Positions 13,785 to 24,176 of a stretch of DNA of 64,000 nt are shown one piece after another. Every line of letters starts with the position of its first letter. Position 1 is the first letter of the stretch. The notes under the pieces were generated by a model. The model had not been told where the DNA came from. It did not search any database and was given only the letters and a program-made list of their open reading frames with translations. The translations under genes and the position numbers were made by a program. The DNA lies in the NCBI GenBank assembly GCA_964035545.1, contig OZ037766.1, positions 18,379,581 to 18,443,580 of the forward strand, given 5' to 3'. Origin of the DNA: Bugula neritina. Lineage: Eukaryota; Bryozoa; Gymnolaemata; Cheilostomatida; Bugulidae.

Positions 13785-16594
13785 ATTTCAGTATGTTGCA
13801 GTGTATTTCAGTATGTTACAGTGTATTTCAGTAGTTTGCAACATATTTCAGTAGGTTACCATATATTTCCGTATGTTGCAGCATATTTCAATGTGTTCCA
13901 GTGTATTTCAATATGTTACAGTGTGTTTCAGTATGTTGCAGTATGTTGCAGTGTATTTCTGTATGTTACAGTGTATTTCAGTATGTTGCAGTATATTTCA
14001 GTATGTTACAGTATGTTTCAGTATGTTGCAGTATATTTCCGTGGGTTATAGTATATTTCAGTATGATACAGCGTATTTCAGTATGTTACAGTGTATTTCA
14101 GTATGTTGCAGTATTTTGCAATGCATTTCAGTATATTACAGTGTATTTCAGTATGTTGCAGTATATTTCAGTATGTTACAATAAGTTTCAGTATGTTACA
14201 GTACTTTTCTGTAAATTACACTATACTTCAGTGAGTTGTAGTATATTTCAGTATCTTGCAGTATATCTCAGTATGTTACAGTATATTTCAGTATGTTACA
14301 GTATATTTCAGTGTGTTACAGTATGTTGCAGTATATTTCAGCAGTTTCCAACATATTTCAGTAGGTTACCATATATTTCGGTATGTTGCAGCACATTTCA
14401 ATGTGTTGCAGAGTATTTCAATACGTTACAGTGTATTTCAGTATGTTGAAGTATATTCCAGTGTGTTGCAAGATATTTCAGTGGGTTATAGTATATTTCA
14501 GTATGATACAGCGTCTTTCAGTATGTTACAGTGTATTTCAGTATGTTGCAGTATTTTGCCATATGTTTCAGTATGTTACAGTGTATTTCAGTATGTTGCA
14601 GTATAATTCAGTATGTTACAATAAATTTCAGTATGTTACAGTACATTTTCGTAAATTACACTATACTTCAGGGAGTTGTAGTATATTTCAGTATCTTGCA
14701 GTATATCTCAGTATGTTACAGTGCATTTTCAGATTTTTCACTATACTTCAGTGAGTTTTAGTGTCTTTCAGTATGTTGCAGTATTTTTCGGTATCTTGCA
14801 ACTTATTTCAATGTGTTGCAATGTATTTCAATATGTTACAGTGTATTTCAGTATGTTGCAATATGTTGCAGTGTATTTCAGTATGTTACAGTGTATTTCA
14901 GTAGTTTTCAGTATCTTGCAGTATATTTCAGTATGTTGCAGTATATTTCAGTGGGTTACAGTATATTCCAGTATCTTCCAGTATGTTGCAGTATGTTGCA
15001 GTATGTTGCAGTGTATTTCTGTATGTTACAGTGTATTTCAGTATGTTGCAGTGTATTTCAGTATGTTACAGTGTATTTCAGTATGTTGCAGTATTTTGCC
15101 ATGCATTTCAGTATGTTACAGTGTATTTCAGTATGTTGCGGTATATTTCAGTATGTTACAATAAATTTCAGTATGTTACAGTACATTTCCGTAAATTACA
15201 CTATACTTCAGTGAGTTGTAGTATATTTCAGTATCTTGCATTATATCTCAGTATGTTCCAGTATATTTCAGTATGTTACAGTATATTTCAGTATGTCACA
15301 GTGCATTTCCAGATATTACACTATACTTCAGTGAGTTTTAGTGTCTTTCAGTATGTTGCAGTATGTTGCAGCGTATATCAGTATGTTACAGTGTATTTCA
15401 GTAGGTTTCAGTGTCTTGCAGTATATTTCAGCATGTTGCAGTATGTTTCATTATGTTGCAGTATGTTGCAATATGTTTCAGTAGTTTGCATAATATTTCA
15501 GTAGGTTAGTATATATTTCGGTATGTTGCAGCATATTTCAATGTGTTGCAGCGTATTTCAATATGTTACAGTGCATTTCAGTATGTTGCAGTATGTTGCA
15601 GTATGCTGCAGTATGTTGCAGTGTATTTCTGTATGTTACAGTGTATTTCAGTATGTTGCAGTATATTTCAGTATGTTACAGTATATTTCAGTATGTTGCA
15701 GTATATTTCAGTGGGTTATAGTATATTTCAGTATGATACAGCGTCTTTCAGTATGTTACAGTGTATTTCAGTATGTTGCAGTATTTTGCAATATGTTTCA
15801 GTATGTTACAGTGTATTTCAGTATGTTGCAGTATAATTCAGTATGTTACAATAAATTTCAGTATGTTACAGTACATTTTTGTAAATTACACTATACTTCA
15901 GTGAGTTGTAGTATATTTCAGTATCTTGCAGTATATCTCAGTATGTTACAGTATATTTCAGTATGTTACAGTATATTTCACTGTGTTACAGTAAATTTCA
16001 ATATGTTACAGTGCATTTGCAGATATTGCACTATACTTCAGTGAGTTTTAGTGCCTTTCAGTATGTTACAGTGTATTTCAGTATGTTGCAGTATTTTGCA
16101 AAATATATCAGTATGTTACAGTGTATTTCAGTATGTTGCAGTATATTTCAGTATGTTACAATAAATTTCAGCATGTTACAGTGCATTTGCAGATATTACA
16201 CTATACTTCAGTGAGTTTTAGTGTCTTTCAGTATGTTGCAGTATATTTCGGTATTTTGCAACATATTTCAATATGTTGCAATGTATTTCAATATGTTACA
16301 GTGTATTTCAGTATGTTGCAGTATATTTCAGGATGTTGCAGTATATTTCAGTATGTTACAGTGTTTTGCAGTATTTTGCAGTATATTTCAGTGTGTTACA
16401 GTATATTTCATTATGTTGCAGTATGTTGCAGTATATTTCAGTAGGTTACCATATATTTCGGTATGTTGCAGGATCTTTCAAAGTGTTGCAGTGTATTTCA
16501 ATATGTTACAGTGTATTTCAGTATGTTGCAGTATGTTGCATTATGCTGCAGTGTATTTCTGTATGTTACAGTGTATTTCAGTATGTTGCAGTAC
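13785..16594. repeat. 2,810-bp higher-order repeat, copy 1
   Basis: The match to the next copy at offset 2,810 begins just after a T/C difference at 13784/16594 and continues without a difference that I found by eye. The length is 281 decamers with no slip inside. It contains characteristic variants not seen further left: a CAGCAGTTTC unit near 14340, a TTGAAG variant near 14447 and a TTGCAAGATATT stretch near 14466. Confidence 0.9.
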
Positions 16595-19404
16595 ATTTCA
16601 GTATGTTGCAGTGTATTTCAGTATGTTACAGTGTATTTCAGTAGTTTGCAACATATTTCAGTAGGTTACCATATATTTCCGTATGTTGCAGCATATTTCA
16701 ATGTGTTCCAGTGTATTTCAATATGTTACAGTGTGTTTCAGTATGTTGCAGTATGTTGCAGTGTATTTCTGTATGTTACAGTGTATTTCAGTATGTTGCA
16801 GTATATTTCAGTATGTTACAGTATGTTTCAGTATGTTGCAGTATATTTCCGTGGGTTATAGTATATTTCAGTATGATACAGCGTATTTCAGTATGTTACA
16901 GTGTATTTCAGTATGTTGCAGTATTTTGCAATGCATTTCAGTATATTACAGTGTATTTCAGTATGTTGCAGTATATTTCAGTATGTTACAATAAGTTTCA
17001 GTATGTTACAGTACTTTTCTGTAAATTACACTATACTTCAGTGAGTTGTAGTATATTTCAGTATCTTGCAGTATATCTCAGTATGTTACAGTATATTTCA
17101 GTATGTTACAGTATATTTCAGTGTGTTACAGTATGTTGCAGTATATTTCAGCAGTTTCCAACATATTTCAGTAGGTTACCATATATTTCGGTATGTTGCA
17201 GCACATTTCAATGTGTTGCAGAGTATTTCAATACGTTACAGTGTATTTCAGTATGTTGAAGTATATTCCAGTGTGTTGCAAGATATTTCAGTGGGTTATA
17301 GTATATTTCAGTATGATACAGCGTCTTTCAGTATGTTACAGTGTATTTCAGTATGTTGCAGTATTTTGCCATATGTTTCAGTATGTTACAGTGTATTTCA
17401 GTATGTTGCAGTATAATTCAGTATGTTACAATAAATTTCAGTATGTTACAGTACATTTTCGTAAATTACACTATACTTCAGGGAGTTGTAGTATATTTCA
17501 GTATCTTGCAGTATATCTCAGTATGTTACAGTGCATTTTCAGATTTTTCACTATACTTCAGTGAGTTTTAGTGTCTTTCAGTATGTTGCAGTATTTTTCG
17601 GTATCTTGCAACTTATTTCAATGTGTTGCAATGTATTTCAATATGTTACAGTGTATTTCAGTATGTTGCAATATGTTGCAGTGTATTTCAGTATGTTACA
17701 GTGTATTTCAGTAGTTTTCAGTATCTTGCAGTATATTTCAGTATGTTGCAGTATATTTCAGTGGGTTACAGTATATTCCAGTATCTTCCAGTATGTTGCA
17801 GTATGTTGCAGTATGTTGCAGTGTATTTCTGTATGTTACAGTGTATTTCAGTATGTTGCAGTGTATTTCAGTATGTTACAGTGTATTTCAGTATGTTGCA
17901 GTATTTTGCCATGCATTTCAGTATGTTACAGTGTATTTCAGTATGTTGCGGTATATTTCAGTATGTTACAATAAATTTCAGTATGTTACAGTACATTTCC
18001 GTAAATTACACTATACTTCAGTGAGTTGTAGTATATTTCAGTATCTTGCATTATATCTCAGTATGTTCCAGTATATTTCAGTATGTTACAGTATATTTCA
18101 GTATGTCACAGTGCATTTCCAGATATTACACTATACTTCAGTGAGTTTTAGTGTCTTTCAGTATGTTGCAGTATGTTGCAGCGTATATCAGTATGTTACA
18201 GTGTATTTCAGTAGGTTTCAGTGTCTTGCAGTATATTTCAGCATGTTGCAGTATGTTTCATTATGTTGCAGTATGTTGCAATATGTTTCAGTAGTTTGCA
18301 TAATATTTCAGTAGGTTAGTATATATTTCGGTATGTTGCAGCATATTTCAATGTGTTGCAGCGTATTTCAATATGTTACAGTGCATTTCAGTATGTTGCA
18401 GTATGTTGCAGTATGCTGCAGTATGTTGCAGTGTATTTCTGTATGTTACAGTGTATTTCAGTATGTTGCAGTATATTTCAGTATGTTACAGTATATTTCA
18501 GTATGTTGCAGTATATTTCAGTGGGTTATAGTATATTTCAGTATGATACAGCGTCTTTCAGTATGTTACAGTGTATTTCAGTATGTTGCAGTATTTTGCA
18601 ATATGTTTCAGTATGTTACAGTGTATTTCAGTATGTTGCAGTATAATTCAGTATGTTACAATAAATTTCAGTATGTTACAGTACATTTTTGTAAATTACA
18701 CTATACTTCAGTGAGTTGTAGTATATTTCAGTATCTTGCAGTATATCTCAGTATGTTACAGTATATTTCAGTATGTTACAGTATATTTCACTGTGTTACA
18801 GTAAATTTCAATATGTTACAGTGCATTTGCAGATATTGCACTATACTTCAGTGAGTTTTAGTGCCTTTCAGTATGTTACAGTGTATTTCAGTATGTTGCA
18901 GTATTTTGCAAAATATATCAGTATGTTACAGTGTATTTCAGTATGTTGCAGTATATTTCAGTATGTTACAATAAATTTCAGCATGTTACAGTGCATTTGC
19001 AGATATTACACTATACTTCAGTGAGTTTTAGTGTCTTTCAGTATGTTGCAGTATATTTCGGTATTTTGCAACATATTTCAATATGTTGCAATGTATTTCA
19101 ATATGTTACAGTGTATTTCAGTATGTTGCAGTATATTTCAGGATGTTGCAGTATATTTCAGTATGTTACAGTGTTTTGCAGTATTTTGCAGTATATTTCA
19201 GTGTGTTACAGTATATTTCATTATGTTGCAGTATGTTGCAGTATATTTCAGTAGGTTACCATATATTTCGGTATGTTGCAGGATCTTTCAAAGTGTTGCA
19301 GTGTATTTCAATATGTTACAGTGTATTTCAGTATGTTGCAGTATGTTGCATTATGCTGCAGTGTATTTCTGTATGTTACAGTGTATTTCAGTATGTTGCA
19401 GTAC
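16595..19404. repeat. 2,810-bp higher-order repeat, copy 2
   Basis: This is the tandem partner of 13785-16594. Identity runs on to 19417, where G at 16608 corresponds to A at 19418. The two copies look identical over their length, far closer than the copies of the 1,789- and 4,590-bp families. This suggests a recent duplication, recent homogenisation, or an assembly duplication. The same unit appears again from 33919 at an offset of 17,324. Confidence 0.9.
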
Positions 19405-20307
19405 ATTTCAGTATGTTACAGTATATTTCAGTATGTTGCAGTATATTTCAGTGGGTTATAGCATATTTCAGTATGATACAGCGTATTTCAGTATGTTACA
19501 GTGTACTTCAGTATGTTGCAGTATTTTGCAATATATTTCAGTATGTTACAGTGTATTTCAGTATGTTGCAGTATATTTCAGTATGTTACATTAAATTTCA
19601 GTATGTTACAGTACATTTCCGTAAGTTACACTATACTTCAGGTAGTTGTAGCATATTTCAGTATCTTGCAGTATATCTCAGAATGTTACAGCACATTTCA
19701 TTGTGTTGCAGTGTATTTCAATATGTTACAGTGTATTTCAGTATGTTGCAGTATGTTGCAGTATGCTGCAGTATGTTGCAGTGTATTTCTGTATGTTACA
19801 GTGTATTTCAGTATGTTGCAGTATATTTCAGTATGTTACAGTATATTTCAGTATGTTGCAGTATATTTCAGTGGGTTATAGTACATTTCCGTATGATACA
19901 GCGTCTTTCAGTATGTTACAGTGTATTTCAGTATGTTGCAGTATTTTGCAATATGTTTCAGTATGTTCCAGTGTATTTCAGTATGTTGCAGTATAATTCT
20001 GTATGTTACAATAAATTTCAGTATGTTACAGCACATTTTCGTAAATGACATTATACTTCAGTGAGTTGTAGTATATTTCAGTATCTTGCAGTATATCTCA
20101 GTATGTTACAGTATATTTCAGTATGTTACAGTATATTTCAGTGTGTAACAGTAAATTTCAATATGTTACAGTGCTTTTGCAGATATTACACTATACTTCA
20201 CTGAGTTTTAGTGCCTTTCAGTATGTTACAGTGTATTTTGGTATGTTGCAGTATTTTGCAATATATATCAGTATGTTACAGTGTATTTCAGTATGTTGCA
20301 GTATATT
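19405..20307. repeat. Satellite segment ending at the insertion
   Basis: This continues the decamer array up to the inserted element and corresponds to 36729-37631 at an offset of 17,324. It contains a CAGGTAGTTG landmark near 19640 and the GTAACA variant near 20145, both present in the corresponding segment. It stops in the middle of a decamer (CAGTATATT) where the element begins. Confidence 0.9.
20306..20307. repeat. Target-site duplication TT, left
   Basis: The left flank ends GTATATT and the right flank begins TTTCAG. The uninterrupted copy at 37624-37635 reads GTATATTTCAG. Removing the element plus one TT restores it exactly. A 2-bp duplication is thus the simplest reading, though in a run of T its exact placement is ambiguous by one base. 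Confidence 0.75.
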
Positions 20308-20480
20308 CACAGTTAGTTTAAGGTCACACTTTTCATTTTCTGGCTCTTTGCCAGGTGCTTTATGTTCTATATGAACAATGTTCCACTGATAGCTCGAACA
20401 GGTTGAATGTCACAGGAACAAAAAAAATATGAAAAGATAAAGAAACTTATGTTCTCCAATATACTTTTTTATTTTTTTCA
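20308..20480 (+). repeat. Left terminal inverted repeat
   Basis: The first 19 bp (20308-20326) match the element's other end perfectly in reverse complement. Further inside, the shared blocks lie in the same order as at the right end: TGCTTTATGTT followed by a TATAT run (near 20356-20372), GATAGCTCGAACAG (20388-20401), ATGAAAAGATA (20429-20439) and ATATACTTTTTTA (20459-20471). Between them the two arms are diverged with small indels. Beyond about 20480 similarity is doubtful. Confidence 0.88.
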
Positions 20481-21894
20481 AAAACCAATTCATGTTTAAG
20501 TTATAGCTTGTTGAAAAACATAGTCCCCCTTCCACATTCTTTTCAATTTATACGCTCCTGACTTGTTATTGCGTCTCAATATGCCTTGTATTTGAGTGCT
20601 AGTTAGTCTCGCTTCACTAACTTTGCCTATACTTCACAAGTGCCAGTGCTGCTGGCTCAAAAGCTAAATGTTATAAACTGTCAGCTAAAACCCAATCTTG
20701 TATTCCTAGGTTGGTTAGCCTAAATAAAACAATAGTCAAATCATGATTTCATGTTTTAAAAATTTACTCTATTCTAACCTGCTGCCTAGCTATAGTTTTA
20801 TTTTTGATGTATAATTACAAAATTTGTGATACATTTTTTTGGCAACCATGTGATTTATAAAATGCAGTAATGGTACTTATAATATTATATTATTATCATT
20901 ATAATATATTATATAGTATTATGTGTGTTTTTATTATACTGCATAATATCTATTTTATTATTGTTGTTGTGCAAACAAGTGCAATTAACCTAGTTTTCAA
21001 AATGTACCTCTAAATTATCAGAATATCAGTTTAGATATGTTCATGCTTTGTAAGGTAAACCTAAAAAAAGAGGCTGTATTCCCAAAGTAAAGGGTGTTGA
21101 ACTATGAACTATATTAGATTAGCCACTCTGCTACCAAGTGCATCAGTATAATATTATATGAATAGCTCTGATGCTTTGTCTCCGGTGGCTGGCTGCGATA
21201 TGATAACTTGGCCAACTTCCAAGAGTTTAAAATTGGCGCAATTATTCAAGAGGTTACATACTGCACAGAGCTAGCAGTGATAGTAACCTTGCTATTGGCT
21301 GTACTTATTACAACTGCCAGCATATAAGCTGCATTGTAGAATGCCGTTGGGGTAGGCTAGTAAAACCAAATTCTGCTCTCTAATATACCTTAGACACAAT
21401 GCAGCAACATAATTGTTCGTTTCAAATTACATTGCCACCCTTACATGAGCTGTGGGCTTCATAAAAATTCATATGATTAGAGATTTATGCTATAGGCTAG
21501 CTATGATGAAAAGAACACACCATTGTCAAAGTTAACTTCAAGTATGTTGTTTTCCAGAAACTCAGTAATGTCCATTTATATCTCTCGCATACAAATACTT
21601 ATGTAATAGCATACAGTTTAAGTTTTATTTTAGAGCACATCTGCAAACTCTACAATAAGAGCTTGCTTTACCAGTCTATTTCAGACCTGTTTTTGTAGCT
21701 AGTAATACGCAAGCTACTTATTTTTAAACTTTTGGGTTATTTGTTCAAAACCATTAGCTTTGCTAGTAACCCGAGACTATTGCAACAGTTGACTGCTATC
21801 AACATGAATTGACAGCCTAATAATTATAACCCATTTGCGCGCGAAATATTTATGTAATGATAGTTACTCATATAATGCGCGACTCTTTCACGAT
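20481..21894. other. Element interior, left part, no gene seen
   Basis: AT-rich, non-repetitive sequence with no open frame that resembles a protein and no satellite decamers. It contains runs of A and T, and an AT-only-like tract (20871-20965). I see no transposase remnant, no known regulatory site and no RNA gene here. GC is locally higher around 21180-21240 (CTCCGGTGGCTGGCTGCG) without a recognisable feature. Confidence 0.7.
20871..20965. repeat. AT-rich low-complexity tract
   Basis: This is dominated by TATAATATTATATTATTAT-type sequence and ends in TTATTATTGTTGTTG. A 14-base piece, AATATTATATTATT at 20881-20894, recurs in direct orientation at 22261-22274. The tract could fold back on itself but is too simple to interpret further. 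Confidence 0.7.
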
Positions 21895-21974
21895 TACAGC
21901 GTGGTCCAGAGGTTAGAGGTGTCAGCGACGAGTTGGTTGGTCATGGTTCAAGCCTGTTTTGTTGCAATTTTTTT
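21895..21974 (+). other. tRNA-like sequence with pol III boxes
   Basis: TGGTCCAGAGG at 21902-21912 fits the pol III A box (TRGYNNANNNG) at every fixed base. GTTCAAGCC at 21946-21954 fits the B box (GWTCRANNC) at every fixed base. Their starts are 44 bp apart, as in tRNA genes. A T7 run follows at 21968-21974. In tRNA numbering, the bases at 21921-21925 and 21933-21937 can pair as an anticodon stem with wobble pairs, and the T arm pairs at four of five positions. However, the acceptor ends do not pair and the base expected to be T33 is G, so a working tRNA is unlikely. The best reading is a tRNA-derived SINE head or decayed tRNA copy within the element. Confidence 0.6.
21968..21974 (+). terminator. 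Possible pol III terminator (T7)
   Basis: A run of seven T begins 14 bp after the end of the B box. Pol III stops at runs of four or more T, so a transcript started from the internal promoter would end here at about 75-80 nt. In AT-rich DNA such runs are common, so this is supportive and not decisive. Confidence 0.4.
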
Positions 21975-22689
21975 GTCACCTTATGCAAATCCTACGCATG
22001 TATAATAAATATGGCTATAATTGTAAAGTTTTTTTTCAACTTTTGTTCAACAGTAAGACAACATACATGCATAATAATTAGATACTGAACACTGGACTAA
22101 ACCTTAAATTGATCTTATAGAATACAATGTACTTAAAATAATCATATGCGAATTAGAGAAACTGAAAGTACACCTGCTGACAAGACTGCAAAGTGAAGTG
22201 ATTTAGCTGAAATTAACTCTGCCAAACAAACAAAGAATTATGTTGTGCTGAGGCATTTTCAATATTATATTATTGTAACATAGTGAGATGATTCAGCTAA
22301 GCGCTAATGTAAAACAGGGAACATTATATTGGCAGAAATCCAATAGATTGCCAATTTGTGCGAGAGGGTGCTATATGTTATTGTGATAGCGCAGAGCAGC
22401 AAACGTACTAGGAATGTTATAATTAGTCACAGGAGCGTAGCTAGAACCACCATATGAAGAATTTAGAAAATTGCAGTGAAACTTGCAAAATGGTGTATGT
22501 TTTTACCAAATTGTGAAGAGCATAAACAGAATTTCAAAAAACAAAGAAAGTATATTAGAGAAAACATATCAAGGAATGTCAAGTTTAACTTTTAGACTTT
22601 ATAAAATGAATCCCCTGTGCTACAGCAGTGGAACATGGAGGGTGTAAAATTTTACTTATTATGCAACAACTTTCTCAGAAAATTTTTTA
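21975..22689. other. Element interior, right part, no gene seen
   Basis: AT-rich sequence without open frames, decamer repeats or a second tRNA-like module. The only internal echo I found is AATATTATATTATT (22261-22274), also at 20881-20894. Confidence 0.7.
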
Positions 22690-22854
22690 TTGAAAAATTA
22701 AAAAAGTATATGAAAGAGGAATGCAAGAGCTATCTTTTCATGTAAAATTTGTTAATGTGAGACAAAAACTGTTCGAGCTATCCCCTGGAAACCGTTTATA
22801 TATAACATAAAGCAGTGCTTGAATCTGGAAAGTAATGACCTTAAACTAACTGTG
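22690..22854 (-). repeat. Right terminal inverted repeat
   Basis: The last 19 bp (22836-22854) are the perfect reverse complement of 20308-20326. Inner matches in mirrored order are the AACATAAAGCA block near 22804-22814, CTGTTCGAGCTATC (22769-22782), TATCTTTTCAT (22731-22741) and TAAAAAAGTATAT (22699-22711). The 14-base block lies 72 bp from this end and 80 bp from the left end, so small indels have accumulated between the arms. Confidence 0.88.
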
Positions 22855-22856
22855 TT
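22855..22856. repeat. Target-site duplication TT, right
   Basis: This is the partner of 20306-20307. The array resumes as TTTCAGTATGTTACATTAAA, which continues the unit interrupted at 20307. The register after the element is 8, as expected from 9 plus 2,549 inserted bases (2,547 of element and 2 duplicated). Confidence 0.75.
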
Positions 22857-24176
22857 TCAGTATGTTACATTAAATTTCAGTATGTTACAGTATATTTCCG
22901 TGAATTACACTATACTTCAGGGAGTTGTAGTATATTTCAGTATCTTGCAGTATATCTCAGTATGTTACAGTATATTTCAGTATGTTACAGTATATTTCAG
23001 TTTGTTACAGTAAATTTCAGTATGTTACAGTGCATTTGCAGATATTACACTATACTTCAGTGAGTTTTAGTGTCTTTCATTATGTTGCAGTATATTTCAG
23101 TATGTTGCAGTATTTTGCAATACATTTTATTATGTTACAGTGTATTTCAGTATGTTGCAGTATATTTCAGTTTGATACAATAAATTTCAGTATGTTACAG
23201 TACATTTCCGTAAATTACACTATACTTCAGTGAGTTGTAGTATATTTCAGTATCTTCAGTATATCTCAGTATGTTACAGTATATTTCAGCGTGTTTCAGT
23301 ATATTTCAGTATGACACAGTGCATTTCCAGATATTACGCTATACTTCAGTGAGTTTTAGTGTCTTTCAGTATGTTGCAGTATATTTCGGTATTTTGCAAC
23401 ATATTTCAATATGTTGCAATGTATTTCAATATGTTACAGTGTATTTCAGTATCTTACAGTACATTTCCGTAAATTACACTACACTTCAGTGAGTTGTAGT
23501 ATATTTCAGTATCTTGCAGTATATCTCAGTATGTTACAGTATATTTCAGTATGTTACAGTATATTTCAGTGTGTTACAGTAAATTTCAGTATGTTACAGT
23601 GCATTTGCAAATATTACACTATACTTTAGTGAGTTTTAGTGTCTTTCAGTATCTTGCAGTATATTTCAGTATGTTGCAATAATTTGCAATATATTTTCGT
23701 ATGTTACAGTGTATTTCAGTACCTTGCAGTATATTTCAGTATGATACAATAAATTTCAGTGTGTTACAGTACATTTCTGCAAATTACACTATACTTCAGT
23801 GAGTTGTAGTATATTTCAGTATCTTACAGTATATCTCAGTATGTTACAGTTGATTTCAGTATGTTCCAGTATATTTCAGCGTGTTTCAGTATATTTCAGG
23901 ATGCCACAGTGCATTTTCAGATTTTTCACTATACTTCAGTGAGTTTTAGTGTCTTTCAGTATGTTGCAGTATATTTGGGTATCTTGCAACTTATTTCAAT
24001 GTGTTGCAATGTAATTCAATATGTTACAGTGTATTTCAGTATGTTACAGTGTATTTCAGCATGTTGCAGTATATTTCATTATGTTGCAGTATGTTGCAGT
24101 ATGTTTCAGTAGTTTGCAACATATTTCAGTAGGTTAGTATATATTTCGGTATGTTGCAGCATATTTCAATGTGTTG
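22857..24176. repeat. Satellite segment right of the insertion
   Basis: This is the right half of the interrupted block and matches 37632-38951 at an offset of 14,775, with occasional substitutions (for example G for T in the landmark near 22921, CAGGGAGTTG here and CAGTGAGTTG there). It carries the nine-base slip at 23248-23256. Confidence 0.85.
23248..23256. repeat. Nine-base unit (register slip type 3)
   Basis: CAGTATCTT lacks the G of the usual CAGTATCTTG and is followed by CAGTATATCT. Copies of the same slip are at 28057, 32985, 38023, 46192, 47381, 50489 and 53597, eight in all. It is therefore a single old mutation spread by amplification, and it serves as a marker for tracing HOR descent. 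Confidence 0.9.

Larger units (their letters stand above)
1..20307. repeat. 10-bp satellite array, left arm
   Basis: The whole stretch is built from 10-bp units of the form CAGTRTRTTD, mostly CAGTATGTTG, CAGTATGTTA, CAGTATATTT and CAGTGTATTT. Units ending TTG or TTA tend to alternate with units ending TTT, so a 20-bp dimer is visible. Diverged decamers (for example CACTATACTT, CAGTGAGTTT, CCATATATTT) recur in fixed order and act as landmarks for higher-order repeats. The unit start stays in one register (position modulo 10) for kilobases: 0 up to 938, 9 up to 2727, 8 up to 13499, then 9 to the insertion. The + strand is rich in T and G. It holds no gene I can support; open frames here are a composition effect. 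The function is unknown; structural heterochromatin is the default inference. Confidence 0.98.
20308..22854. mobile_element. Non-autonomous inverted-repeat element
   Basis: A 2,547-bp block unlike the satellite interrupts one higher-order unit cleanly. Its first 19 bases, CACAGTTAGTTTAAGGTCA, are repeated perfectly in inverse orientation at its last 19. Weaker inverted similarity continues inward for about 165-175 bp per side. A 2-bp TT duplication flanks it, and the uninterrupted target is present elsewhere in the window. There is no open frame of useful length inside, so it carries no transposase and would have to be moved by one supplied elsewhere. The CAC...GTG ends and 2-bp duplication would suit the CACTA/Mirage/Chapaev group, but that rests on terminal bases alone and the family is unassigned. 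The interior is AT-rich single-copy-like sequence with one tRNA-like module at 21895-21974. Confidence 0.88.

Noticed and set aside
1-20307. CRISPR-like array
   Set aside because: The repeats are 10 bp and directly adjacent, with no unique spacers and no cas genes.
20123-20374. Open frame crossing the left end of the inserted element
   Set aside because: It starts in satellite and ends in the terminal inverted repeat by chance; the corresponding frame at 37447 stays entirely in satellite.
21895-21966. Functional tRNA gene
   Set aside because: The acceptor ends do not pair, the base before the anticodon position is G instead of T, and the D stem pairs poorly. Only the promoter boxes and part of the stems are tRNA-like.
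21983-21990. ATGCAAAT octamer inside the element
   Set aside because: A single 8-base match in AT-rich DNA is expected by chance and has no supporting context.
20308-22854. Assignment to CACTA/Mirage/Chapaev, Transib or Tc1/mariner
   Set aside because: Terminal CAC and a 2-bp duplication fit the first only loosely. The duplication is TT, not the TA of Tc1/mariner. Transib normally makes a 5-bp duplication. Without a transposase the family cannot be named.
22819-23013. Open frame crossing the right end of the inserted element
   Set aside because: Its first part is the terminal inverted repeat and the rest is satellite; there is no protein similarity in either part.
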